A stretch of DNA of 64,000 nt from Dermatemys mawii (taxonomy: Eukaryota > Chordata > Testudines > Dermatemydidae), in assembly GCA_007922305.1 (NCBI GenBank), contig ML677364.1:20877326-20941325 (forward strand), given 5' to 3'. Made by a program: the position numbers and the translations under genes. Every line of letters begins with the position of its first letter. The first letter of the stretch is position 1. The notes under the pieces are model-generated. The model was not told where the DNA came from and searched no databases. It was given only the letters and a program-made list of their open reading frames with translations. Positions 34,626 to 45,261 of the stretch are shown one piece after another.

Positions 34626-34860
34626 AGAACATAAGAAAGGCCGGACTGGGTCAGACCAGAGGTCCATCCAGCCCAGTATCCTGTCTACTGATAGTGACCA
34701 ATGCCAGATGCCCCGGCGTGTATGAACCTAACAAGTAATGATCAAGTGATCTCTCTCTCCTGCCATCCATCACCCCCCTCTGACAAACAGAGGCTAGGGA
34801 CACCATTCCTCACCCATCCTGACCAATAGCCATTAATGGATGGATATAGCCCAGGGAACA
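34626..34860 (-). repeat. CR1-type LINE 3' end
   Basis: AACATAAGAAAGGCCGGACT and GGGTCAGACCAGAGGTCCAT are the reverse complement of the LINE 3' terminus seen sense-oriented near 17440-17500. It is a typical 5'-truncated copy. Confidence 0.8.
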
Positions 34861-35549
34861 TATTACCTGGGACGGTATACTAAGCAAAATTATATATGAG
34901 CTTGAGGCACATGGATTCATTTCAGAAGAAGCAGGCCAATGAAGGACCTACAGATAAACCATAAAGTAGTTTATGGGGTGGGGGGAACCCTAACATTTCA
35001 GCTTCAATAGTTTTTCGTTTGTGCAGAGTCTTAGTTGTACAAACTCATTACAGAGACTCCTTCCTCAGCATGAGACATGAAGGGCATAGGTCGGTCAGCG
35101 GAGGGAAAGGACAGGAGGAAAGTGGGTGGGCACCCTGGGACATTAAGAAGTTGGCCCCAGGGTGGGTCGTACCTCCCCTTGCAGGCAGCCAGTTAGAGCA
35201 GATGGGAAACATGCTACTATTCAGCAGAGGAGAAGCAGGTTCACAGTGGGTGCGCTAAGAAGAAAGCAATCTAGCTGCTGCTAATGAAAAAGCAAGTGAG
35301 CAATGGGGGATTGGTGGGATGGCCCAAACTGGGGAAAGATGAGCAAGACTGGGAGCACTTGGCCATGTGGAGGCAGGGTCGTGTGAACAGACATGGTGCC
35401 AGAAAGGCTGACTGGCAGTAGGAAGGACTGAGAAAAGCAACCCAGGCCCATCAGTTGTCTGCAGGCTGCAAGAAACAGTAGAGACATGAGGAAAGGTTCG
35501 AGCAAGCCACAGGTTTAGGAGAGGAATCAGTGGCGGGTAGGTTGCCCAA

Positions 35550-35664
35550 ACAACAAATGTGAAAAACTGGGATGGGGGAAGGGAGGGTAATAGGAGCCTA
35601 TATAAGAAAAAAAAAAGCCCCAAATCAGGACTGTCCCTATAAAATCGGGACATCTGGCCATCCT
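35550..35664 (-). mobile_element. GGGTGACCAGA MITE, copy E (reverse)
   Basis: The reverse complement carries GATGTCCCGATTTTATAGGG followed by AGTCCTGATTTGGGGC, matching the other copies. Confidence 0.8.
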
Positions 35665-35929
35665 AGTGGCGGGCCATGCAAGGTAAGTAGAGGAGCTGAT
35701 CGGCATCTTCAGAATCTTTTAATTAAAAAAAAAGTTTCTAGCCCTTACATATCAAACCCAAATCACGTGCTAGCAAACATCATGGCTACAATTCACCAGG
35801 TGTGTAGGTCCCTGCATGGCAGCAGCTCAGAGTTGGACGACATTATGGTAAAAATGCCTTCTGCTGCTCCACTAGATTTTCTGCCGTTGCCACCACTTGT
35901 GGAGTTGCAATGGTCGAGAAGTGTTTCCT

Positions 35930-36370
35930 TTTATTGACTTTGAATTCCCTACCTTTTAATTTCATTGAATGTTCCCTTGTTCTTGTGATCAGAGGCAGGG
36001 AGTATAGAAGTGTCAGATCTATCGTCTAGACCATTCATTATTTTATGTATGTTTATGACGTCTCCACTCAGTCTTCTTTCTAAGGTAAACAATCCCCATC
36101 TTCTCAATTTCTTTTCATATGATATTCTTTCCCTGCCCTTGATCATTCTTGTTGCCTTTGTCTGAATCCTACCTAAGTTCTGTAAAACCCTTTCTGAGAT
36201 ATGGTGACCAGTTCCGCATACAGTACCGTAGATGAGACTGCACCATTGATTCATATAAAGGCATTATTATAGTCTCTGTATTATTCACCATCTCATTCTT
36301 TACACAATCTAATGTCTAGCTAGCTTTTTTGACTGCAGCTGCACATTGAGCAGATGTCTTCATTGAGCTG
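35930..36370 (-). repeat. LINE (CR1/L2-like) ORF C-terminal remnant
   Basis: The minus strand encodes ILPASDHKNKGTFNEIKR preceded by GRERISYEKKLRRWGLFTLE, the degenerate C-terminus of a LINE ORF2 seen in many reptile copies. Further LINE-like text may continue to about 36850. Confidence 0.6.
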
Positions 36371-37421
36371 GCTACAGTGATGTTCAGGCAGACAATACTT
36401 AGCTTGCCATCTCAGGTCTTAATTACCACAGCCTCCTCGTCTCTGGCATCCGGGATACACGCATTGGCTTACTTTGTTCTGTACAAACTCTGCTCCAAAG
36501 AAGTCTTCATTACCCATCAGTCTGACTATATTCTCTCCTCTTTGAATCCTGCTACTGGCTCTCTTTGCTTCGCTGCATCAAGTGCAAATGTTATATCTTT
36601 GCATTGAAGCCCCTACATAACTCCACCCCTCACTATTCATCTGTTCTTTTCCCCCCATATCCTGTTATCCTCTGGTCCCTGAGTTTCACCAGCGATGCCA
36701 GCTTTGAGACACTTTTTGCCCACTTCTCCTCTGCCACCCCATTGTAGGTGCTTTTCCCAAACTGGTTCTCAAGATCACTATTCCTGCATTCAAAACCCTC
36801 CTGAAGATCAACTTCTACGCTGACACGTACAGGTAACTATGAAGGGGACTACAGGGTAATTTAGGATTATCTAGCTATCTGCATTGTGACATTAAGTTTT
36901 GTATTACTGGGATGTGATGGAGCCACCTCAGAGTTTGGTATATAGCCCATCATTGCTATGCAGCTTAAAGGGATAGCGCTGGGCAGGCAGGAGGAGAATT
37001 TAAGCAGCCTGCCCACTCTGATTGTAACGCACACAGAGCCATTTTCTGGCCAGCATGTGGAAAGAGGAAAAAAGCACCTGGCAAATGGGTACAAATATGT
37101 GCTGCAAAAGTAATATTAATATGTCACCTCGTAGAGCTACTAAGCCTTTTTGCTTATGCCCCCACCCCCCGCAGATTATTTCTGGTAAGAGCATAAATAA
37201 TCTGTGTGAGGTCTTGAGGGGGCGCTCCATGGCTGGGGTGAGGTCTGGACATACATATAGCTCTGACACCCACGTCATCTTTCCCCAGCAGTTCCCCATG
37301 AATCATTGCTGCAGTCTCGCCAGGGATTTGTGGGATGAGGATGTCCACCCCATCCATGCTGCTGATATTGACGGTGGATTTTCAGATGGGCAATTGTGCA
37401 CAGCAGAGTTTTACCACAGAG

Positions 37422-37738
37422 CAGCGGTTCTCAAACTTCGTTGCACCGCAACCCACTTCTGACAACAAAAATTACTGCATGACCCCAGGAGGGAGAACCA
37501 AAGCCTGAGTCCCGCCATCCCAGGTAAGAGGCCTAAAGCCCAAGCCCCGCTGCCCTGGGTGGAGGGTGGGGCAAAAGCTGAAGCCCAAGGGCTTCAGCCC
37601 CGAGTGGACGGGCCTATAACCTAAGCCCCATCACCCAGGGCCAGGCAGTGGGGTTCAGGCTTCGGACCCCGCAAGTCTCACACCAGCCCTGCTGACCCCA
37701 TTAAAATGGGGTCACAACCCACAGTTTGACAACTGCTG
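37422..37738 (+). mobile_element. hAT MITE (CAGCGGTTCTCAAACT family)
   Basis: The ends CAGCGGTTCTCAAACTT and, inverted, CAGCAGTTGTCAAACTG are seen. The interior includes AATGGGGTCACAACCC, shared in inverse orientation with 44957-45261. Flanks CCACAGAG and CCCTAAAG match at 5 of 8. Confidence 0.8.
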
Positions 37739-38074
37739 CCCTAAAGTACTTACAAATCATCCCATTAGGTAAATACAATAGAGTAGGTTAGAAAAGTTTG
37801 CCTTAAATCTGAACACTCCTGCTTTTGTGATCTTAGTTTAGCCCCTTAACATTGTTTAAATAGAGTTTTTGCTCAGCAGTTTGCTTAAAGCTGGCGTGGT
37901 TTTGTAAGTAATAGAGTGGATATAGACACGTATGGTCCTCCCTCGCTGCCAGCCTCCGAGGAAGGCCAAACCTCATTGCTGTCACACCCCTGGAAAATAG
38001 TCTAAGACAAGCGGGGAGTTAGCAGTCGCATGGCTTGATCTCTCCCGTAGGGTAGAGCAGTGAGTCAGCCAACA

Positions 38075-38320
38075 GCCCAAGTCCTGAGGCCTGGTGGGGC
38101 AGCAAACAGTCAAAAGCCCCAACCCTCAGGCAGGGCATAGCCAGCTATACTCTGCAGCCCCAGGCCCTCAGACAGGGCAGGGTACCGCATACAGTCTAGT
38201 GCCCCAACCCTCAGGCAGGGCAGAGCAGAGAATAATCTGGGGACTCCAGCCCTCAAGCAGGGCAGGCTACCAGCAGTCTAGGACTCCAGCCCTCAGGCAG
38301 GGCCAAGCACCTAGCACAGT
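38075..38320. repeat. Minisatellite, about 42 bp unit
   Basis: The phrase CCCTCAGGCAGGGCA or a near match begins at 38123, 38165, 38208, 38250 and 38290, spacings 42, 43, 42 and 40. The intervening text includes CAGTCTAGTGCCCCA or GGACTCCAG. Confidence 0.85.
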
Positions 38321-38504
38321 CTAGGGGGCAAGGTCCACAGACGGTAGACACACATAGGCCTCCTGTCCAAAGGTGGAGAGGCTGCCACCCCAGGGTGGGG
38401 TGGCTAGGGGATGCAGGCCCACCTGACACCACCACATCCAGTTCAGGGCCCTAATAGTGGCAGAGTTCTCTTGCCTTCCATCCAAGGAGCTCAACACTCT
38501 CTAT

Positions 38505-38640
38505 CAACATTAATTAAAGGTTCATGGCACTTTTGTGAAGTAGGTAAGTGATACTAGCCCTATGTTACAGATGGAGAAACTGAGCACAGAGAGGTAAGTG
38601 AGATGATCTGGGTCAGAAAAAGCGAATATGTCCCAAAACT
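38505..38640. repeat. MIR/L2-like SINE tail
   Basis: The text TTACAGATGGAGAAACTGAG followed by CACAGAGAGGTAAGTGA is the conserved core and tail of MIR/L2-type elements. A second related piece, in the same sense, is at 47390-47490. Confidence 0.6.
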
Positions 38641-39039
38641 CCCGATGCACTCCAGAGAGTGATAGAATATCAGGGCTGGAAGGGACCTCAGGAAATCAAG
38701 TTAAAACCTGTGGCAATGAGGCCTAGTGAACCAATACCCCAATGGCCAACCTGGGGGGGGATATGTGGGAGAAGGTTGATGATTGGGGTAGGAGGGCCTG
38801 GGCCCACCTGACTCCACCAGGCCCTAAGTCAGGGCCCTAACAGTGGCGGAGTGGTCCACCATTGCATCAGCAGGGAATACCACCAAAACACACTGACCTC
38901 ATCTGGGTGAGAGATACCATTTGCTCACCCTTCCTGGGTTACTTCCTACTGTGCTTCCTGAAGCTGCAATCCATGGGGCATTGGGGTCGCCAAGCTTCTC
39001 AGCATGTATGAGTACCTAGCGACAAACAAGCGACAGAGA

Positions 39040-40850
39040 GCTACAGAGGGACATCTTAGGAAATATAGGGAAATGATGAGACTGTGTTGGTTGGCATGAT
39101 AAACAGTCTTATCAGAGCACCAGCAGCCAAGCAATTGTCAAGTTTTTGTAGGCATCATAGGAAAAGCAGGTTTTAATAGGTGTTTGAAAAAGGAGAAGGG
39201 GTAGCTTTGCAAATGCTTATGGGAAGCTTCCTCAAGTGTCAGGGGCAGCCTGATAGAAAGCCTGAAGATGGTTTTTTTGACAGTTTAACAAGTGGGCAAT
39301 GGAAGCTGACATTGTGGGCCCATCAGAGGTGGGAGTGGACACTGAAGCTAGGTCTCTCTAAGCTGCCTGGCCACACAGACCTCAGACCTGCCCCAAGCCT
39401 CAGATCTGCCACAGCACCTCTCCCCAGTTTCAGCCCGGCCTAGACCTGCCATGGCTGTGGGAGAAGCGCCTTTCCCACCCAGCCCAGATGCTGCTTCGGG
39501 GAGAGAGAGCAGGAGGGGGAGTTCTGTCTCCCCACTGTAGTCCCAGGGAGCCCCACTGCACCCCAAATCCCTCATCCCCACCTCAGAGTCCGCACCCTCA
39601 GCTGGAGCCCTGACCCCCCTGTACTCCAACTCTCTTCCGCAGCCCTGAGCCCCCTCTCACACTCCGAACACCTAGGCCCTACCCTGCCACATTAATTTTG
39701 TTATGTACACCAATAAAGAGCTGATGTGTGACACAAAATTCATTACACACATGGGTGGGAAAAATGAGAGGGAACATGGGTCACGAAATGCCTTGAAAGT
39801 GAAGACAGGTAGTTTATGTTTGATGCTAAAGAAAAGGGAGAGCCAGTGGACAGATGAAGAGAGAGAGGCGACAAGCTAAGTGAATGATGTTTAGAGCAGA
39901 GTTCTGGGCAAGAGAATGGGCAAGAATGAAGCAAGACTGCATTTGTCACTACCAGAGAAGGATGTTGCAGTAACTGAGATGCAAGCTGGTGAGAGTTTTG
40001 CTGTGTGGAAGGTTAGGAGAGGCCTATCTTAGGGATATGCCGAAAGAATAAACAACATTTAGACCTAGACTGGGTGTGAGGAACTATAGAGGGAAACTAG
40101 CGAGAGTCTGAGTTGAAGCAGATTCCCTGGGTATGGGTCTGAGTGACAAGTAGAATGGAGAGGTTGTCCACAGTAGTTGAGAAAAGAGAGAGTGGAGCGG
40201 TAATGGGTTGTCCAGATGCTTCTATTTTAGCCAGGATAAACCTGAGCAGATGTCTAGACATAAGAAGAGACCAACTGAGATTTCAGTTTGGGCAGAAGGA
40301 GACAACTCTGGAGTAGAAAGATCAGTTTGTGAGTCATCTGTATAGAGATGGTATTGGCTCTGTGAGTCATCTGAAGAGGTTACTCTGACATAAGGTGCAG
40401 AGGGAGAAGAGAAGGGAGTCCAAGAACAGAGCCTCCTGGCACTTTCACAAAGTTGGGGGTGGAGCGGGAGAGGAGGCTCCACTAAAAGACCCTCTGAAGG
40501 AGGAATTAGAGAGACAAGAGGCAAACCAGGAGAGGCCAGAGTTACAAAAGTCAAGGGAGGGCAAGATTTCAGGGAGAGGCGCATGGCTGACTGTTGAAGG
40601 GCCCGACAGGCCAAGAATTGTACAAGGGGCAAAGCTGAATGAGAGAGGATCTAGGTTGGACTTGGAGGAGCGGAATTCCAGATAGCAATTGTAAACCGCA
40701 TTTTCAGTGAGCTTAGAGATGAAAGAGCAAAGAGGCGGTAGCTGGAGTAGCAAGTGGGATTTTTAAAATGGGAGAAACTAACACGTGCGTGTATTGTGAG
40801 ATGAGAGAACCCGATTCTCCACTGTCACATAACTTATGTAAAATGAGTGC
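39040..40850. repeat. Old purine-rich repeat interrupted by hAT element
   Basis: The segments 39160-39350 and 39781-40740 read as one purine-rich unit (GAGAG, GAAAAGG, GTTTGAAAAAGG) on either side of the hAT copy. I cannot name the family. No coding domain was recognised. Confidence 0.35.
39351..39780. mobile_element. hAT element (GTTCCCTCTAA family), second copy
   Basis: It ends in GAGAGGGAACATG and begins near TAGGTCTCTCTAAGCTG. The phrase ATTCATTACACACATGGGTG matches ATTCATTCCACACATGGATG of the copy at 24843-25282. No clear target duplication remains. Confidence 0.65.
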
Positions 40851-41127
40851 AGTGTAGGTACACATGCTACCAAATCAGAATTCCTTACATGTTTACATCC
40901 GTGGTAGCTTTTTACACACACACACCCCCCTTCTCCTAGTTGCAGCAATGGTGTCTAGTAAATGACTGCACAAAGGTCATGTCAGGAGAAAATCAACCCC
41001 CAGGTAACAACACAGATAGTCCTGGAAGATACACTCCTCCTGTATTGACTTGTTACCTAAGGTACAGGATTATGGAAACAAATGAAATGAAATTCAGATG
41101 TTCCAACTTTCTAAATAAAAATTAAGA

Positions 41128-41350
41128 AAAATCAGTCTTCCCCAGCCCCTCCCCGCTCCTCACCTCCTTACCATGCCGCTCAGAGCGCTAGGAGCTCACA
41201 GCCACACTGCTGCAGTGCTGCCCAGCCAGAGTCTTGTGGGACTGTGAGGGAGGGGCCAGGGGTAGCCTCCCCAGCTGGGAGCTCAGAGGCCAGGCAGGAC
41301 GGTCCTGCGGGCTGGATGTGGCCTGCGGGCCGCAGTTTGCCCACCCCTGC
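41128..41350 (-). mobile_element. Truncated hAT element (CAGGGGTGGGCAAAC family)
   Basis: Reverse-complemented, it starts CAGGGGTGGGCAAACTGCGG at 41350. The other terminus is missing. Confidence 0.75.
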
Positions 41351-44300
41351 TCTACTGCATGCGCTAAAAACCATATGGCTGTTAGCTGAGGCTGTAGAGC
41401 AGCTTCATTAATTTCTCTCTCTCTAAGTGGTCTTGATACCACTAGATGGGACAGAATACCACACCTAAAAGGTGTGTGGGTCACATAATGTATAAAACTG
41501 GTTGCCTGTCTGGTGTACACGTGTGTTACATATTATCGTTTTGTGGCCCTGGAGAGCCTTGAGCTAGCAATTCTCTCTATGAACCACCCCTGCGCAAATT
41601 ATTTGCACTCCAGTCTGCCAGTTTCTAGGACTAGCTCCTTCCTCCTGCTGCTTTTTCCTGCTTCTTGCCCAGTTGCCTCCTACTGCCCCCACTCCTGAAT
41701 AGCTTTTTTATGCCAACACCCATCCACCAGCAGCCAAGTGCCGGGGGAGATGTTTTCCGGCTGTTTGTGAGCTCATGCTATTTCCTCCTCAATAGGAAAA
41801 GCAAACCAGAGATCCTTCCCCACCAGAAAGGCACAGCCAGTTTGCAAAATGGCCACAAAAGGGCTGCCGGTGCTTGACTTTGCACATTTATAGGGCTAGC
41901 TTGAGAAAAGAAGTGTGTGACAAAAGTTTATATGAGAGGGCAACATTACGTTGGGAAGACGTAGGGGCCAGGAAATCATCAGTGAAAGGGTGGTTTTGGT
42001 TCCATGTTGTGCTTATATCACATTGCTAGTCTATAGCTGTAGACTTCTGTCATCTCTTTGCTAGTGGCCTCAACCCGATCCATGATGGGGGTAGTAGTCT
42101 TCCCTACTCTCTACAAATTTCAGCAGGGAATGGGGCCATTAATAGCCTTGTACCTTTAAATCTAAATGAAACCTAACTTTATAAAAACTTGAGACTGATT
42201 ATTTGTTCACCAAATGCTCCTCACTCTGAAAACAAACAAACTGAGGGCCAATCATCCAATCTCCCATCCCCATTCCCCAAAACACATAGCCTCATTTTAA
42301 AGTATTTTTTATCTTTGGGAGAGCATGTAAGTTCATTCCCAGATCCTTGATAACATGGCCCACTTGAAAATTTCTTCATTCACACCAACATTTATAATGA
42401 CTTCATCCTTGTTTGGAGTGTGGGGAAAGGCAAAAGTCTTAATCAGATGATTATACTGATAATCTAAAACCATAAAACATGAGATATTTTTTCATTCTGA
42501 AAAATGTGTAAGAAAGAGACAGATGAGACAAATTGAGACAGAAGGATGTTGATTTCATGATTTATTGTCACATTAAAAAAGTAATCTTACTCATGAATTA
42601 ATATTTATTTTTAATATAAAAGTGCTTATTCTTACAAATCCTTAAGGCTCATTCTGTTACATTACAGTAGGATTTTTCACCATTCCAGAAACTGTGCTAC
42701 GTGAGTTTTATATGAACTGTAGAAATAGCAAAAACTCCAGATAGTAAAACAACTTGTCAATGATTTCATAATTTTTGTACAGGTGAACTTGTTTAATTGT
42801 GTAACAAAGTCTAAAGTAACTGAAATCCAAAAAAACCCCTTCGTTTTATTTTTAACCTGAAATGGAATTGATGCACTTTGAGTTTCCTATTTTGCTCATT
42901 GAAATGGAACAAATACAGCTGTTTATTAATGTAATTCTTCCTCCAGGCCTTCCTTTTACAGCAAGGAAAGAGAGAGATACAGGATGGTACTGATGTAGTA
43001 TTTACTTTATATTTCTTGCAAAAAAAATTTGAATAACTACTAAGCACAAGCAATGCTCAGAAGCAAGACATTTATTTTTTGAGGTCCCTACGATGCATGT
43101 TTACTAGATAAAACTCCCACTGAAACCAATGAGAGTTTTGCCTGAGGAAGGAATGAAAATAGGGCTCTCTTGAGAATCATTTGAGATTAAATGGTTTATT
43201 GTTTTTGGTCTCAAAGAGGAAAAATGGAGCAGATGAAAGCTACTAAAGCTCTTGCTCTTTATATTAATTACATGTGGCATATGATTTCTAGCATATACTA
43301 TAATACACAGATACGAGTATATGATTTTTACTTTTAGTCATAATCAGATATATATTATTTGGATGGACAGTGAATTTACTACTACTACTTACATTTAAAA
43401 AAATAGCTATTTACCGTAAATAATATTTTTTCCATAACTGGGTCAAAATGTAGTAGCAAATAGCCAAAAATTAATCTATCAGAAAAAAAATAATTTAAAG
43501 TATTCTAGAATGAGGGAAAAATGCCATCTGATCTAATAAATAAAGCACTTCAAACCATTCATGAATGTTACAAGGATATATGTACATATTTTACAGCATA
43601 AATTACTGTACAGAATATTACCATCTACTAAATTGTTAGGTCATGTGAACAATATTACCTGTTATACGGGGACATGTAGAGGGATTGTACTTACGTTGTG
43701 TAGGTACTAAAAAAATGCTAACTCCAGAATGCTCATTCAAAAGTTGCTGCACTATTGCTTTGGCTGTTCGGGTGATGGCTCCAGTACAAAACTAGAATGC
43801 CATCTGAGAGAAACGTAAAACAACATTCAATCACGTAGGACTAGAGCTAAACTGATATTGATTCTAATAGTAATATGATGTACAGGAAGTTGCAGACATT
43901 GGCATAAATGAGATATGGAGTTATGCTCTCTGCATCTGGCTACAAAAATAAGTCTAGTGATAAAGCAGGAGTCTGCACAACTAGGTCAGACAACCACTGT
44001 GGTTACAGATTTGTTCTATGATACACATTAGTTAACATAACAATCACACAGGAAAGTTAGTGCTACTGTGATTATTGCTACAGATTCGTTACAAATTGCA
44101 CGTACAGCCAGTCCATGCTAAAGCATCCTGTTGTTTTTGTTATCCTGTCCCCCCTCCCTCCCATTGGCTTGTTTGTCTCATACACCTGTTCTGTCTCATT
44201 TTTCAGAATGGAGAGTCTTTCAGATAGGGACTTCATTCACTCTGTCTTTGCCACTGCCTAATGCAAAGGGACCCTTATGTGGTTGAAGCCCTAGGTGCTA

Positions 44301-44956
44301 CTGCAATACAGATGTTAATTAAAAATAATAATAAAGGAAAAAGAAGGAAACTGATGTAAGTGACGTTTGCATGTTTTTAACAGCCAAACTTTCCAACAGT
44401 GGTTATAAACTAATCTAGTGTGGCCAGTATTTGCTACTGGAACTTCATGAAAAAGATGAGTTCACAAAATATTAAAATCTGAAGGACATATTCAAGCCTT
44501 GAGCTGTACACAAAACTTCCACTGACTTGCACTGGAGTGCTACATGTGTCTAGAGGTAGTGAACAGCCTGCTATTAATGCGCAGCTGGTCAGCACGATTG
44601 AACTCACAGTTTTGTCTATCTGGGTTTGTGCTCATGTATCATATGATGAATCAACAACATGCCTCTCAAAAACGATGCAATGTACTTCTCAGTTATACTG
44701 TCCAAGCATTCACATAATACAGGCCTGGGATTAAAATAGCTGACTTAATCTCTTTCACAGCCCACACAAAAGCGTCTTGTCCTGTTTACAGAAAGCAAAT
44801 TGTATGTGGATGAAGGATTAGTGCACGAGACCCTACATTACTAAACTGCAAAACATAGGAACCGCAATGACATCAAAGCTCACATTCAACCTTGGTGTAA
44901 TTATTGATCTCATTGGATTTGTGCCAACTTATACCAGAGCTGACTTATGTCTAATA
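41351..44956. other. Intergenic segment, repeat-poor and AT-rich
   Basis: After about 42130 the sequence is AT-rich and lacks the transposons common elsewhere, apart from a small palindrome near 43100-43145. The only exon-like object is at 43695-43803. It is the best place here to look for conserved noncoding DNA. Confidence 0.5.
43695..43803 (-). other. Orphan exon-like block between AFF3 and REV1
   Basis: On the minus strand a pyrimidine-rich acceptor (TTTCTCTCAG/ATGGC; alternative TTCTAG at 43792) is followed by about 97-109 nt and a consensus donor ACAAC/GTAAGTAC. From 43791 to the donor one frame stays open and encodes FCTGAITRTAKAIVQQLLNE and more. I do not recognise the peptide. The block lies in a 2 kb AT-rich stretch without recognisable repeats, on the strand of both flanking genes. 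It could be an alternative REV1 5' exon, an exon of a noncoding RNA, conserved noncoding DNA, or chance. Confidence 0.3.
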
Positions 44957-45261
44957 CAGTGGTTCTTAAACTGTGGGCTGGGACCCCAAAGTGGGGTCAC
45001 GGCCCCATTTTAATGGGGTCACCAGGGCTGGTGTTAGATTTGCCAGGCCCAAAGCCAAATCCCGAATCCCACTGCTCAGCGGCGGGGCTCAGGTTATAGG
45101 CTCCCCACTTAGGGCTGACACCCGTGGGCTTCAGCTTCCTCCCTCCCCAGCCCAGGGGAGCGGAGTTGGGCAGGCTCAGACTTCAGTCCCCCTCCCAGGG
45201 TCATGCAGTCGTTGTTGTTGTCAGAAGGGGGTTGTGGTGCAATGAAGTTTGAGAGCCCCTG
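44957..45261 (-). mobile_element. hAT MITE (CAGTGGTTCTTAAACT), 7/8 target duplication
   Basis: The ends CAGTGGTTCTTAAACTG and, inverted, CAGGGGCTCTCAAACTT are flanked by GTCTAATA and ATCTAATA. Its interior is the reverse relative of 37422-37738. Confidence 0.88.

Noticed and set aside
35572..35937. 121-codon plus-strand frame, its second half protein-like (MATIHQVCRSLHG)
   Set aside because: The first half is MITE and low-complexity sequence; I recognise no family and no splice sites, so it was not listed as a gene.
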